A stretch of 64,000 nucleotides of DNA, taken from positions 29,530,420 to 29,594,419 of the forward strand of contig JBBMOA010000004.1 of assembly GCA_037954235.1 (NCBI GenBank), read 5' to 3'. Below are positions 11,254 to 21,885 of the stretch, piece by piece. Both the position numbers and the translations under genes were made by a program. The notes under the pieces were generated by a model. It worked only from the letters and a program-made list of their open reading frames with translations. It had not been told where the DNA came from and did no database searches. Each line of letters begins with the position of its first letter. Positions within the stretch are counted from its first letter, which is position 1. The stretch is from Aulostomus chinensis (lineage: Eukaryota; Chordata; Actinopteri; Syngnathiformes; Aulostomidae).

Positions 11254-11562
11254 TTTTTGTTTCTTTGTGAGGAAAGGGCAGCTTTGAGTCTTTGGGGACC
11301 AGCATGAGCGAGCTTCCCTCACACACCTTTTCTTGAAGCGCCCTCCGCAGCTTTGGAATGGAATGTCATGCAGTGGTTAATTTGAAGTAGACAGATGGCA
11401 GATGCAGTACTTTTCTCTCGATGACATCAACATTCTTTTCTTTTATTGACAGGACACCTATTTGGCGTGTGAAAAGACCCTGAGGCTGTTGCGAATCACT
11501 TTTTTTCTGAGGTTGTAAAGTGTGTGAATTGGATATAGAGCCCATGTGTGTCAGAGTCAAGG

Positions 11563-11681
11563 GCTTACGGCCATACCACTTTGAACACGCCCGATCTCGT
11601 CTGATTTTGGAAGCTTAGCAGGGTCGGGCCTGGTTAGTACTTGGATGGAAGACCGCCTGGGAATACTAGGTGCTGTAAGCT
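11563..11681 (+). rRNA. 5S rRNA copy 13
   Basis: Full length with C19T, C44T, C46T, A54T, G87A and C105T. It combines the copy 6 pattern at the 5' side with the G87A pattern at the 3' side, consistent with exchange inside the gene. Confidence 0.9.
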
Positions 11682-11991
11682 TTTTTTTTTCTTTGTGAGG
11701 AAAGGGCAGCTTTGAGTCTTTGGGGACCAGCATGAGCGAGCTTCCCTCACACACCTTTTCTTGAAGCGCCTTTCTGCAGCTTTGAAATTGAATGTCATGC
11801 AGCGTTAAATTTGAAGTAGACAGATGGCAGATGCAGTACTTTTCTCTAGATGACATCAACATTCTTTTCTTTTATTGACAGGACACCTATTTGGCGTGTG
11901 AAAAGACCCTGAGGCTGTTGCGCATCACTTTTTTTCTGAGGTTGTAAAGTGAGTGAAATGGATATAGAGCCCATGTGTGTGAGAGTCAAGG

Positions 11992-12110
11992 GCTTACGGC
12001 CATACCACTCTGAACACGCCCGATCTCGTCTGATCTCGGAAGCTTAGCAGGGTCGGGCCTGGTTAGTACTTGGATGGGAGACCGCCTGGGAATACCAGGT
12101 GCTGTAAGCT
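11992..12110 (+). rRNA. 5S rRNA copy 14
   Basis: Full length; A54T is the only difference from consensus. Good candidate for an expressed gene if A54T in the A box is tolerated. Confidence 0.95.
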
Positions 12111-12419
12111 TTTTGGTTTCATTGTGAGGAAAGGGCCGCTTTGAGTCTTTGGGGACCAGCATGAGCGAGCTTCCCTCACACACCTTTTCTTGAAGCGCCC
12201 TCCACAGCTTTCGAATGGAATGTCATGCAGTGTGTAATTTGAAGTAGACAGATTGCAGATGCAGTACTTTTCTCTAGATGACATCAACATTCTTTTCTTT
12301 GTATTGACAGGACAACTATTTGGTGTGTAAAAATACCGTGAGGCTGTTGCACATCACATTTTTTAGAGGTTGTAAAGTGAGTGAAATGGATATAGAGCCC
12401 ATGTGTGTGAGAGTCAAGG

Positions 12420-12538
12420 GCTTACGGCAATACCACTCTGAACACGCCCGATCGCGTCTGATCTCGGAAGCTTAGCAGGGTCGGAACTGGTTAGTACTTG
12501 GATGGGAGACCGCCTGGGAATACCAGGTGCTGTAAACT
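12420..12538 (+). rRNA. 5S rRNA copy 15
   Basis: Full length with C10A, T35G, A54T, G66A, C67A and G117A. Changes hit both helix I and the intermediate element. Confidence 0.88.
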
Positions 12539-12847
12539 TTTTTGTTTCATTGTGAGGAAAGGGCCGCTTTTAGTCTTTGGGGACCAGCATGAGCGAGCTT
12601 CCCTCACACACCTTTTCTTGAAGCGCCCTCCGCAGCTTTGGAATGGAATGTCATGCAGTGGTTAATTTGAAGAAGACAGATGGCAGATGCAGTACTTTTC
12701 TCTCGATGACATCAACATTCTTTTCTTTTATTGACAGGACACGTATTTGGCGTGTGAAAAGACCCTGAGGATGTTGCGCATCACTTTTTTTCTGAGGTTG
12801 TAAAGTGTGTGAAATGGATATAGAGCCCATGTGTGTGAGAGTCAAGG

Positions 12848-12966
12848 GCTTACGGCCATACCACTCTGAACACGCCCGATCTCGTCTGATCTAGGAAGCT
12901 AAGCAGGGTCGGGCCTGGTTAGTACTTGGATGGAAGACCGCCTGGGAATACCAGGTGCTGTAAGCT
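12848..12966 (+). rRNA. 5S rRNA copy 16
   Basis: Full length with C46A and G87A only. Confidence 0.94.
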
Positions 12967-13276
12967 TTTTTGTTTCTTTGTGAGGAAAGGGCAGCTTTGA
13001 GTCTTTGGGGACCAGCATGAGCGAGCTTCCCTCACACACCTTTTCTTGAAGCGCCTTTCTGCAGCTTTGAAATTGAATGTCATGCAGCGTGTAATTTAAG
13101 TAGACAGATGGCAGATGCAGTACTTTTCTCTAGATGACATCAACATTCTTTTCTTTGTATTGACAGGACACCTATTTGGCGTTTGAAAAGACCGTGAGGC
13201 TGTTGCACGTCACTTTTTTTCTGAGGTTGTAAAGTGATTGAAATGGATATAGAGCCCATGTGTGTAAGAGTCAAGG

Positions 13277-13395
13277 GCTTACGGCCATCCCACTCTGAAC
13301 ACGCCTGATCTCGTCTGATCTCGGAAGCTTAGCAGGGTCTGGCCTGGTTAGTACTTGGATGGAAGACCGCCTGGGAATACCAGGTGCTGTAAGCT
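13277..13395 (+). rRNA. 5S rRNA copy 17
   Basis: Full length with A13C, C30T, A54T, G64T and G87A. G64T falls at the A box edge. Confidence 0.9.
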
Positions 13396-13704
13396 TTTTT
13401 GTTTCATTGTGAGGAAAGGGCCGCTTTGAGTCTTTGGGGACCAGCATGAGCGAGCTTCCCTCACACACCTTTTCTTGAAGCGCCCTCTGCAGCTTTGGAA
13501 TGGAATTTCATGCAGTGGTTAATTTGAAGTAGACAGATGGCAGATGCTGTACTTTTCTCTCGATGACATCAACATTCTTTTCTTTGTATTGACAGGACAC
13601 CTATTTGGTGTGTAAAAAGACCGTGAGGCTGTTGCACATCACATTTTTCTGAGGTTGTAAAGTGAGTGAAATGGATATAGAGCCCATGTTTGTCAGAGTC
13701 ATGT

Positions 13705-13813
13705 GCTTACGGCCATACCATTCTTAACTCGTCTGATCCCGGAAGCTAAGCTGGGTCGGGCCTGGTTAGTCCTTGGATGGGAGACCGCATGGGAATACCA
13801 GGTGCTTTAAGCT
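13705..13813 (+). pseudogene. 5S rRNA copy 18, deleted terminal copy
   Basis: This copy is 109 nt. Positions 25-34 are deleted, and C17T, G21T, T45C, A58T, A77C, C95A and G113T are present. The last spacer after it is truncated. It marks the decayed right edge of the array; its deletion lies next to, but is not the same as, that of copy 1. Confidence 0.9.
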
Positions 13814-14039
13814 TTTTTTTTTCTTTGTGAGGAAAGGGCAGCTTTGAGTCTTTGGGGACCAGCATGAGCGAGCTTCCCTCACACACCTTTTCTTGAAGCG
13901 CTTTTCTGCAGCTTTGAAATTGAATGTCATGCAGCGTGTAATTTGAAGTAGACAGATGGCAGATGCAGTGTACTGGGCTTCTCTCTACTCCTCTCTCTCC
14001 TCCTATATGTGTCATACATTAATTATACTCATAAGTATT

Positions 14040-14500
14040 ACTAACTTGTCTCCTTTTCTGGAGCCTTTTAGGCTCCTCTCATTCCAGATCTGGGTGCTGC
14101 TGGAGGAGGCTGCAGAGCTGAAGAGGCTCAAGCTGCCACCCGTAGCTCCACCTACTCACATCACCGTCTTTCCATCAGTCTCTCTCTCTCTTTATCTCTG
14201 TCCCTCTCTTTCCTTCTACATATCCGTCTTCCTCCATTATCTGTTTTGTTCCTGTTCTCTTTCCCCCCAATCGGTCAAAGCAGAAGGCCGTCCCCATTGA
14301 GCCTGGATCTGCTCGATGTTCCTGCCTGTCAAAAGGAAGGTTTTTGTCGCCGCTTTTGCAGGATGTGCTTGCTGATGGAGAATTGTTGGGTGTAGATTCA
14401 TTGAAGCAGTTTGGTACTGGACCTGCTCTACCTGTAAAGTGTCATGAGATAAGTTTTGTTGTGATTTGGTGCAATATAAATAAAATTAACTTGACCAGTG
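14040..14500 (+). mobile_element. LINE 3'-end fragment (tail of non-LTR element)
   Basis: The stretch ends in GTGATTTGGTGCAATATAAATAAAATTAA, broken here as GTGATTTGGTGCAATATAAA plus TAAAATTAA, the kind of 3' end typical of fish L2/Rex-like LINEs. Before it are CTGTCAAAAGGAAGG and a stretch recurring inverted at 42905-43130 and, more weakly, at 51600-51740. No reverse transcriptase is left. The tail alone recurs inverted at about 17985-18025. Confidence 0.6.
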
Positions 14501-14688
14501 TCATTTGTGGTCTTTCGTTAATTGCATGCCACATGAAATTATTATTAGTCACTTTTATCTCACATTTGACCTGCAGCTGCAGTCTCACAGTGGCAAGACG
14601 AGAACACTTCTACTTCCGATGATAACAGTTTGTTCAACAATGAACTTCATCCAGTACCATGTTGTTAAACACTGGAACACCAGCATAG

Positions 14689-14761
14689 CACCTGAACAGG
14701 GATTTGAACCCTGGACCCTCAGATTAAAAGTCTGATGCTCTACCGTCTGAGGTACTCAGGC
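14689..14761 (-). tRNA. tRNA-Lys(TTT), probably decayed
   Basis: A 73-nt cloverleaf folds on the minus strand. Acceptor strands GCCTGAG and TTCAGGT pair with two wobbles; the anticodon arm CAGACTTTTAATCTG gives TTT; the T arm holds GGTTCAAATCC. The A box reads TACCTCAGACGG where TAGCTCAG is expected, so the D-stem G10-C25 pair is lost. This weakens the promoter and suggests a recent pseudogene or weak gene. Confidence 0.75.
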
Positions 14762-15004
14762 TCTTCCTTCAGCATTTAGACAGGAAAAGAAACAGCTGTG
14801 AAGGTCAAACTGCTGCTTTCTTGACTTGTTCAATCCTCCATGTTCAAGTCCACCATGCTTTTGATTGGTTCTGATTCTCTGTGGCAAAATCCAACAAGAG
14901 GCTCCAAAAATGTCTTGAATGTCATAAGAATGCACAGGACAAGATGTTCGTTTCCTTCATGTCTGCAGTTCCTCCACTGGAAAGTAAAGTCAATGCTGTT
15001 CCTC
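14762..15004. repeat. Diverged repeat between tRNA genes
   Basis: GATTCTCTGTGGCAAAATCC and its surroundings recur at 18150-18420. Both copies sit next to tRNA genes, so they look like remains of an ancient tandem tRNA unit. Confidence 0.6.
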
Positions 15005-15077
15005 TGCTGAAACCTGGGATCGGACCAGGGACCTTTAGATCTTCAGTCTAACGCTCTCCCAACTGAGCTATTTCAGC
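15005..15077 (-). tRNA. tRNA-Phe(GAA)
   Basis: A 73-nt minus-strand gene starting GCTGAAATAGCTCAGTTGGG, with anticodon loop CTGAAGA (GAA), T arm TGGTCCGATCCCA and acceptor 3' strand TTTCAGC followed by A73. Stems pair well. The only oddity is C at position 55 of the T loop (TCC instead of TTC), inside the B box. It is the best preserved Phe candidate in the window; a second Phe trace at 16189-16218 is only a T-arm fragment. Confidence 0.85.
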
Positions 15078-16188
15078 TCTGAGGGAGGGCCCTGCTTCTC
15101 TCATTTTATAATCTCTTCCACTCTCACTTGAACTTAGAGAGGATTTGAGCTTCTGAAGTCATGACACATTGAACAGTTCGACAGGACCATTTTTGATGAA
15201 TGTCTGAATCAAACAAGCCTCTTTTGTTTGTCTTCTTCCCAGTTGCCTCAACATTGTGTGAGCCAATAATTCCACATCTGTATCAGACACACCTCTGGTT
15301 GGTGGGTTTTCTGGATCTTTCTGTTCTAACAGTGTCTTTTATCTTAAATATGCCACTTTCACATGAAAACATCAATAACAGGACAATATCAAAACTATTA
15401 TTGCTGCTGTTGCTGTTGTTGGTTGTGTGTCTGTCTTCCATCCCCCTGTCCCCCTGTCTTTCTCTCTGCTTGTCTTTCACCCTCATCTTGTTCCCATCTT
15501 TTTTTCATTCTCTCCCTCATTTCTCTCTGTCTTTTGTCTTTTCTTCTCTATATTTGTCTTCTGCTGCTCCAGGATCAGCTCCTATCACACAGTGGTCCAG
15601 AACCATTATGAAGCCTGATCATGAATGTGAGCAAAGCTCTTAGAACAGGCCTGCTGCCACCACAACTTAGATCCTGCAGGTCACTAGAAACTCCAGTGTC
15701 CAGCTGACAAGTGGACTTTCCTCTGATCTGTGGTGGTGCTGAGTTTAGCAAACATCTCCAACAAGAAGATGAAGGAGGCCATCAACTCCTCCAAGCTCAA
15801 CATCTATACTGGCTTTACTGGGAGATCAGGAGGTCAAAGCAGATCTTCACCCTCCACCTCAGATGGTTTCTACTCACAGAGATGAGGGACCAGTTCAAAC
15901 CAGCTACCTGGAGCTCCCTTAAGCCATTGTCCCCATCAGCTAACATCTGGATCTGGACCTGCACCGGTGCTGATTTGTGTCTTGAGTCCCCAGAGTTTGT
16001 TGAACCAGAGAAGCTTCAACTGGTGACGGTCGTACAACCAAGTGTGAAGGTGAGCCTGCATTGTCTGATCTGGAGCTAACAGGGGAATTAGCAAGTGCTC
16101 TGACTGTTCTAGAGTTGCTGCTTAGTTGAATTTGAATTTATTTGTTGAAATGTTCCAGTTTCTATGAGGTCAGGGAAGATTGGTGTGG
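15078..16188. other. Spacer without recognised gene; CT-rich tract
   Basis: A pyrimidine-rich tract lies at about 15400-15570. A stretch at 15990-16090 is similar to 52390-52490 and ends in AGGGGAATTAGC, the first bases of a tRNA-Ala gene at 16081-16092, without the rest. The open frame at 15711-16079 has no recognisable domain. Confidence 0.5.
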
Positions 16189-16218
16189 ATCTAAAGGTCC
16201 CTGGTTGGATCCCAGGAC
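16189..16218 (+). pseudogene. tRNA-Phe 3' fragment
   Basis: ATCTAAAGGTCCCTGGTTGG and the following ATCCCAGGA match the variable and T arms of the Phe gene at 15005-15077, in the opposite orientation. The 5' half and acceptor are absent. Confidence 0.6.
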
Positions 16219-16408
16219 ATTGTTTTGGCTCATTTGAACATTTTCAAACCCTCGTTGCTCAGATTTTACATGAATTTGATCATGACTTTTGGACAAATGT
16301 CTTGTTTATTAATTAAATAATCACTTCAGTTATGAATTTAGTGAGTCACCCAGACTTGGTCAATAACAAAAATTAGTCTGGTTATTATTCAGTTTCCAGT
16401 CAGTAGGG

Positions 16409-16410
16409 AC

Positions 16411-16473
<63 letters not shown>
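16409..16473. repeat. (CA)n microsatellite
   Basis: About 30 CA units with one CG interruption near the left end. Confidence 0.97.
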
Positions 16474-16474
<1 letters not shown>

Positions 16475-17364
16475 CCTGTCTTTGGTATAAAATGGTCTGT
16501 CACGTTCACGTTGGAAGATTTCTCTGACTCAATTGTGAATAAAGAGATTCTTCATCTGACACCTGAGTCTTGATCCACTGATTCCTCTGATCCACCTCTT
16601 TCTGCTCCAACAAGGCTGACATGGATCAGGTGGGTCCATGTCATCCAATCAGTAGGTTTCTCTTCTCAATTAATTTTCTTCATCCCAGTTTAGATTGATT
16701 CTTCTCAGCCTCATGAAGGAGCATCTGATCAGGTGTTTGACTGCTTGTTAGTTGTAACTCCATAGATTTTAATCTCAGATGTTATAGAATTAATAAGAAC
16801 ATCTTAAAGACCTTTGTCCAACACTTGAAACTCACCTGTCTGTGGAGGCCCAACTGGCCTTTGGTAGTGAGGTGGTGGATGCATGTGAATGAAATGAGGC
16901 TCGTGTTGGTGTGAGGAGCCACTAGAGGGAGACACCTGTCGTTCCTCCCAGCTGACAATGAGGCTTCACAGCTGCATTTGAAGCTGTCCTTTATGAGTCA
17001 CAACTGTCTTGAGCTCAGGAGCCAAACTCACCGAAAAAATATGCAAGTGGCTTTGGACAAAAGCGTCTGCTCAATGAAATTGTAGGATTGTAGAATTCTA
17101 TAAATGTATAATATAATTGTAGAAATGCTCTCTCTCACCACCCCCCAAAGTCTGTGCCAGGGTCTCTGGCCAGTGGTCAATGGCTCCTATCACCTGCCCA
17201 GGATGGATCCAGCTTGCTTGTCTTTGTAATTCTGCACTTATTAGAGACCTGGAAACAAAGGAATGCGGAAAAAGAGAAAATAGGACCTCACACAAATGGG
17301 CTTGTGACACAATTTTAAAGAGTTTTGTCAATGTGAATCTTTTACAAATGTGTGTGTGAATGTG
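16474..17364. other. Spacer, nothing recognised
   Basis: Moderately AT-rich unique-looking sequence. The words GGCTTTGGACAAAAGCGTCT at about 17050 recall a fish repeat and reappear inverted near 19030-19050 (CTTTCGTCCAAAGCCAC). No gene is supported. Confidence 0.45.
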
Positions 17365-17446
17365 GTTGTTGTGGCCGAGTGGTGAAGGCGATGGACTAGA
17401 AATCCATTGGGGTCTCCCTGCTCAGGTTGGAGTCCTGCCAACAACG
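17365..17446 (+). tRNA. tRNA-Ser(AGA), possibly decayed
   Basis: An 82-nt gene with acceptor strands GTTGTTG and CAACAAC pairing perfectly, D arm TGGCCGAGTGGTGAAGG, anticodon loop CTAGAAA (AGA), a long class II variable arm and discriminator G. The B box reads GGTTGGAGTCC, so invariant C56 is changed to G. This would hurt TFIIIC binding and tertiary folding. Structure otherwise good. Confidence 0.78.
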
Positions 17447-18663
17447 TTAAAGTGTTGATGTTCTGGAGGAGACAACATCTGATTTTTTTAGATCCACGAG
17501 TCAAAGGTTTTCTTTAAAGTGCTGCAGCAGCTGAGGATGAGGGAGAGACAGAATTTCAAACCATCTTCGTGAGGACATTTTGAAAAATGATGATATTTGC
17601 CACAGTTATTATTGACTTGGAACACTGCAAAAATATCCCCTCTCCAAAAACCCTCGTCTTCAACTTTGTACCCAAGTTGTCTCCTCATCAGGCACCACAG
17701 TGTCCAGGATGTTCAGTCAAAAAGTCATTAATGATTTTAAAAATGTCCATCAAACACAAAATAAGGCTTCAAATAGGTAAAATCACCATCTGTAGACTGG
17801 ACCAATATGCTGATGTGATCCTTTGATTAGTTTAGGATCAGTCAGAGATCAAAGACTGAAGCAGGAGATCAATGCTCAGAACCCAGAGATCAAAGACAGA
17901 ATTCAGACATCAGAGAAAGAATTCAGACATCAAACACATACCTGATGGAGGCTCCACCCCTCCCCAGACAGTTTCCATGTAAGTCGTAAGTTTTATTTTT
18001 AAAGCGCCAAATCACAACAAGTGTTATCTTCTTTTTATTCTTTTTATTAAAGATTGAAGCTCCATACAAGACAGTTTGTAGACAAGAACATCACAGCCTG
18101 GGAAGCTTTCACTTCTTTTGATGGACAGCTTTGATTTCAGGTTCTACCTCTGTAAAATTGAAAGTAAAGTAAATGAAGCACCTGTGAAGGTAAAACTGAT
18201 GATGTCATGACTTGTTCAGTCCTCCAACGTTAAAGTCCAACAAGCTTTTGATTGTCTCTGATTCTCTGTGGCAAAATCCAACAAGAGGAAACAGAAAATC
18301 TTGAGGTTGTCTCACTTTTTTTTTTTAAAGAAACTCTGCATAGGACAGTGATAGGATGCTTGTTTCCTTGGATGAAAAAGTCTGGTACTCTCATCTTCTT
18401 AAACATTTACTTGTTCAATCAGGACAAGAGAATCTGAGCTTGGATGTCATTTTGTAGTAAAAGGTGAATTAAACTTGTAAACATCAGCTGGTGTTCACTC
18501 TGATGATGTATCGATGGTCTGTATTCTGCCTTCTGTAGCACGATGCTGCTGGGAAGAAGCCTGATTATGTCAGAGTTGTGTTCAGTGGCTCCTGCTGGGT
18601 CCATTTCTGACAAATAGGCTCCAAAGAGTTCAGCTGTTTAAAAGCTCAGGGTTGCTGTCAGCA
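17447..18663. other. Spacer with old internal repeats
   Basis: 17600-17700 resembles 42820-42900, and 17775-17895 resembles 53450-53575. A LINE 3' tail in minus orientation sits at about 17985-18025, and 18150-18420 resembles 14780-14960. No protein gene is supported. Confidence 0.55.
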
Positions 18664-18745
18664 GACGAGGTGGCCGAGTGGTTAAGGCGATGGACTGCTA
18701 ATCCATTGTGCTCTGCACGCGTGGGTTTGAATCCCATCCTCGTTG
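18664..18745 (+). tRNA. tRNA-Ser(GCT)
   Basis: An 82-nt class II tRNA gene. Acceptor strands GACGAGG and CCTCGTT pair with one terminal wobble, the A box is TGGCCGAGTGG, the anticodon loop CTGCTAA gives GCT, the variable arm is TGCTCTGCACGC-like and the discriminator is G. The B box is GGTTTGAATCC with C56T, a single deviation. This is the best class II tRNA candidate in the window. Confidence 0.85.
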
Positions 18746-20027
18746 TGAGCGACTCTGGTTTCTACTCCAACATTATGGAATTACTGTGAGGCTTTTAACT
18801 GACACAGATACCAGTTGAGTCAACTTCCCTTTCACAACCTGACCAAAACAACTCAGACACCCAGAGCTCACATGTGTCAATCACCTCTGTAGAAGGTCCC
18901 GCCCCCACAGAGCTATAAATACTCCCATCAGTGAAGAAAACTGAAGACGCCTCTTGGATGAGAGCTGAAGCATCTTCAAGAAACCTGCAACAGTTCACTT
19001 GGTACATTTAAATAATTCTACAATTTCTTTCAGCTTTCGTCCAAAGCCACGTACATGTATCACATGTATATAATATATATGTGATACTCTTTCATCTACT
19101 CATGAACCAAAAATGCAGTCTAATACCAGTAAATTTGTGCAGAAAAATGTCATTTGTGCTCCTTCTTTTATTTATTTGTTTATTTAGTATTTTTTAATGT
19201 ATTTTCTTTCAATTCACATTTTGTCCATTAACTTCATAATCACTCTTCACAGTCGCCATCTCATCACATGACTAAAGTTTGGGTTCTGTATTGGTGGTAA
19301 AATATCCTTCCATGCCCCTCACTAGTTTGCACACAGAAAAGCATATTTTACTGGTTTCAAATCTCTTAGCGTGTTCTCTCACTTAAACCAGCTGTGGCAG
19401 CTTTCATTGTGTGATTGATTTTAAAATATAAAGATAGAACAGAACCATTGGAATAAGATGTCGGGACATTTGAAGGAATGTAAATCTCCTGTTGAAATGT
19501 TGCAGTGTGCAGCTGAGGCTCTCTGGCAGTGGCACAAGGAGCCACAATGGCAGAACCTGGACCCTCCTGGAGGAGAACCACAGGTGAGGGCCTTCTTGGC
19601 TCCAGATTGATGGAAATCAAGTGTCTGAAGCTGTTAGCAGCCATGAAGTTGATCTGGTTGGGCACTGGTATTTTTTCTTTCTGCAGCTCAGGAGTGATTC
19701 AGGAGAAGAGTTTCAGAACAGCCAAGGTTGGGGACTGGAATTTTAAAATTTCCCCTGGAACCAGACAACCTTGGGAGGTAAAACCTCCAATCATAGCCAC
19801 TCAGATGCAGCAGCAGAAAGAAGCTGTCATCTACCCTGACAGTCAGAGCATCAAGTCAAGTAAACATCAACCATCTTGGAGTTCCAAACCTTCACCTGTC
19901 AGATTCAGCTACTTCTTATTGTGGGACTTTAAATTTGAACACAATGGAATTTGGACAAGGAGTTTTCCTTCAAGTCCAAACATCATCGTCCAGCCTCCAA
20001 CCAGAGGTCCATCAGTTATCATGGGAG
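18746..20027. other. Spacer, nothing recognised
   Basis: AT-rich at 19020-19220. An open frame at 19529-20056 (175 aa) has no recognisable domain, low complexity or homologous copy in the window, and is treated as chance. Confidence 0.45.
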
Positions 20028-20160
20028 CCACATGTGGAGTCTGGGTTCTTTTCTAGAATGTGACGGCAATGACAGTCCTGCCAAGTGACATCACTGACAT
20101 GAATGGATGACTTCAGTCACATGACTGGATGACTTCAGTCACATGACTGGATGACTTTAG
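20028..20160 (+). repeat. Left arm of 130-bp inverted repeat
   Basis: GAGTCTGGGTTCTTTTCTAG through the ATGACTTCAGTCACATGACT words is repeated as its reverse complement at 21886-22014, with near identity over about 120 bp. The arms enclose about 1.7 kb. Confidence 0.85.
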
Positions 20161-20205
20161 TCACGTGACTGGATGACTTCAGTCACATGACTGGATGATT
20201 TGAAA
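20102..20205. repeat. 22-bp tandem repeat, 4-5 units
   Basis: The unit ACTGGATGACTTCAGTCACATG is given here as ACTGGATGACTTC plus AGTCACATG. It is repeated four to five times with single substitutions. CAGTCAC and the reverse words make each unit partly palindromic. Confidence 0.85.
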
Positions 20206-20860
20206 ATTTTGTTGTTGGCCTCTGGACCTTTTTTAAATCAGTAGTTGACCACAGGTAGCTTAGCTAACTGTTAATTAATTAACTTTTAGTCCAGACAAAG
20301 AATGTGGGTTGACAGTTATTCATACAAAGTCTTTGGTTTCAGATGCAGCCTCAACTGAGACTCCAAGTTCAGAGGATGGGTTTGTTTGCTGTCAGGTTGC
20401 CACCTTTCAGAAATGAAAATCAGGGACGCCCACCACGGCTCCTGGGGGCCATGACCACCAGGGGCCTGACTCCCATGAGGTGGGTGCCCACAGCAGTGGT
20501 GTGTTTTATTTTGTAGGTGTTTTTAGTCAAGGGGTGATCAAGAAAGCAATTCCTCCTACTTAAAGCTTGAAATGCTTTATCACCAATAAACACATTATTT
20601 ATTGTTCAACACTGAAATGCACAATTAAGTTTTAAAATACAAACTCAATAAATGGAGAACTTTATGTGACTTAAGTTCATAACACATCAACAGGTTTCCC
20701 TCCCTTCTTTTTCCAAGTCTCCTTCTTGTTCCTCCTTGCAGCTCTGGGGAACTCTTGGTCTCTCAAAGCCCTGTTGGAAAACTCTGAACAGGACTGCTCA
20801 AAGTTGAGAGTGATCACTCCTTTGAGCTCCATGGAGCTCCTGTTCCTGCAGTCACTCCAT

Positions 20861-21556
20861 TTCTGCTTTTCATTTTGTGTTTGTATTAAAGTTCTATTGC
20901 TGAAAAAAAGAGACTTTTTTTCCTTTTTCTTGAAGTAAATATATGAGGGTCGAAACTGACCCATAACACCATGGATGTTACAATAGTTAATAATATTAAA
21001 ATGAATAATAAATCAAACCAATCCATGTCAGAGATGTGTTCTAACACCCCTCAGTAATGGTCAGGAAACACAACAACATTTTGTTTATTTCTATGATTTT
21101 CTTGAGGTTCATTTGATCATTTTTTAACTGAAATCGAGGGTTTACTGACTAAAAAAAGGTCCAGAGGCCCACAACAAAATATTCCCATCAATATTTCCAT
21201 GGATAAGGAAGCCTAACAAGGTAACCAAGAGATGGGAAACAACTTGGATGATAGAAAATTGTTTTTAGTTTATTTGACAGCTGATTGAAGACGAGGGTCA
21301 AAACTGACCTGTTAACATCAGAGATGGGAACAGAAAGCTAACACAAGAGGAAGGTTGAAGCTATGAAAAAGGAGTTTGATAAAAATCTTGAACTGACAGT
21401 AGAAATATCCTTTTGTATGTTTACCTTTGTTGACAGAAGTCACTTTAGCTTGGCAGTGAAAAGAATCTCTGCTAGCTTGACAAATAAGTGCACAAACTGG
21501 GTTCAAGCTGGACTTTGGACACTGGTATCTGCAACAACTCCCATCAACTCCTAATC
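20861..21556 (+). repeat. Direct repeat A, copy 1 (uninterrupted)
   Basis: The sequence from CTGCTTTTCATTTTGTGTTT to CAACTCCCATCAACTCCTAAT-like end (20 bases shown as CAACTCCCATCAACTCC) matches 44385-46100, except that the other copy carries a 1.02-kb insertion. This copy therefore preserves the empty insertion site GAAACTGACCCATAAC at about 20952-20967. A shorter third piece of the first 90 bp is at 52205-52300. Confidence 0.9.
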
Positions 21557-21885
21557 TAGCATCTCTGCTGGGTCAAACTATTTTACAGAACATTTGACAG
21601 ACCTGTGGAGCAGTGAGGACAGACATGAGTTGATCCACATGATCCACTGAAGCGCCATTTTCCCCTGCCACTGAGGTCACCAACATGAGCTGGAGTTGGG
21701 ACTCTTGAACTGAACCTGGTATCACAGCGACACCTACTGCTGCTAAATGGAACAGCAACATTGAACCCAAGTACAGGATTGGAGGGAGACTGATGGTCGC
21801 TGTTTGGGTTTTTGAAGAACAAGGAGGGCTTTGGTTCAAGCTGGATTCTCAGAGACTATTTCCCCAACCTCTACATTGGCATCTA

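Larger units (their letters stand above)
6129..13969 (+). repeat. 5S rDNA tandem array 1 (18 units, 428-430 bp)
   Basis: Eighteen 5S genes in the same orientation are separated by about 310-bp non-transcribed spacers. Each gene ends in a run of T (mostly CTTTTTTG), which is the Pol III terminator, and most spacers have a TATAG-like element at about -29 (CATAG before copies 3, 5 and 9). The spacer comes in at least two flavours around the ACAACTATTTGGTGTG / ACACCTATTTGGCGTG segment, and these are mixed along the array. First and last genes are deletion-bearing. The array breaks off within a spacer at about 13969, where unrelated CT-rich sequence begins. Minus-strand open frames recurring in each spacer have no independent support. 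Confidence 0.97.

Noticed and set aside
6105..13468. Recurring minus-strand open frames of 64-101 codons across the 5S repeats
   Set aside because: They are antisense to the 5S gene and spacer, repeat because the units repeat, and vary in length with every indel. No ribosomal, regulatory or family feature supports them.
6129..13969. Possible CRISPR-like regular array
   Set aside because: The period is 428-430 bp, repeats are 5S genes and spacers are homologous to each other.
15711..16079. 122-codon open frame and an alternative frame with ISNKKMKEAINSSKLNIYTG
   Set aside because: The alternative frame looks exon-like but could not be assigned to any family, and the related sequence at 52390-52490 covers only its end. 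Not enough to call a gene.
19529..20056. 175-codon open frame
   Set aside because: No domain, no homologous copy, runs into the inverted repeat arm.
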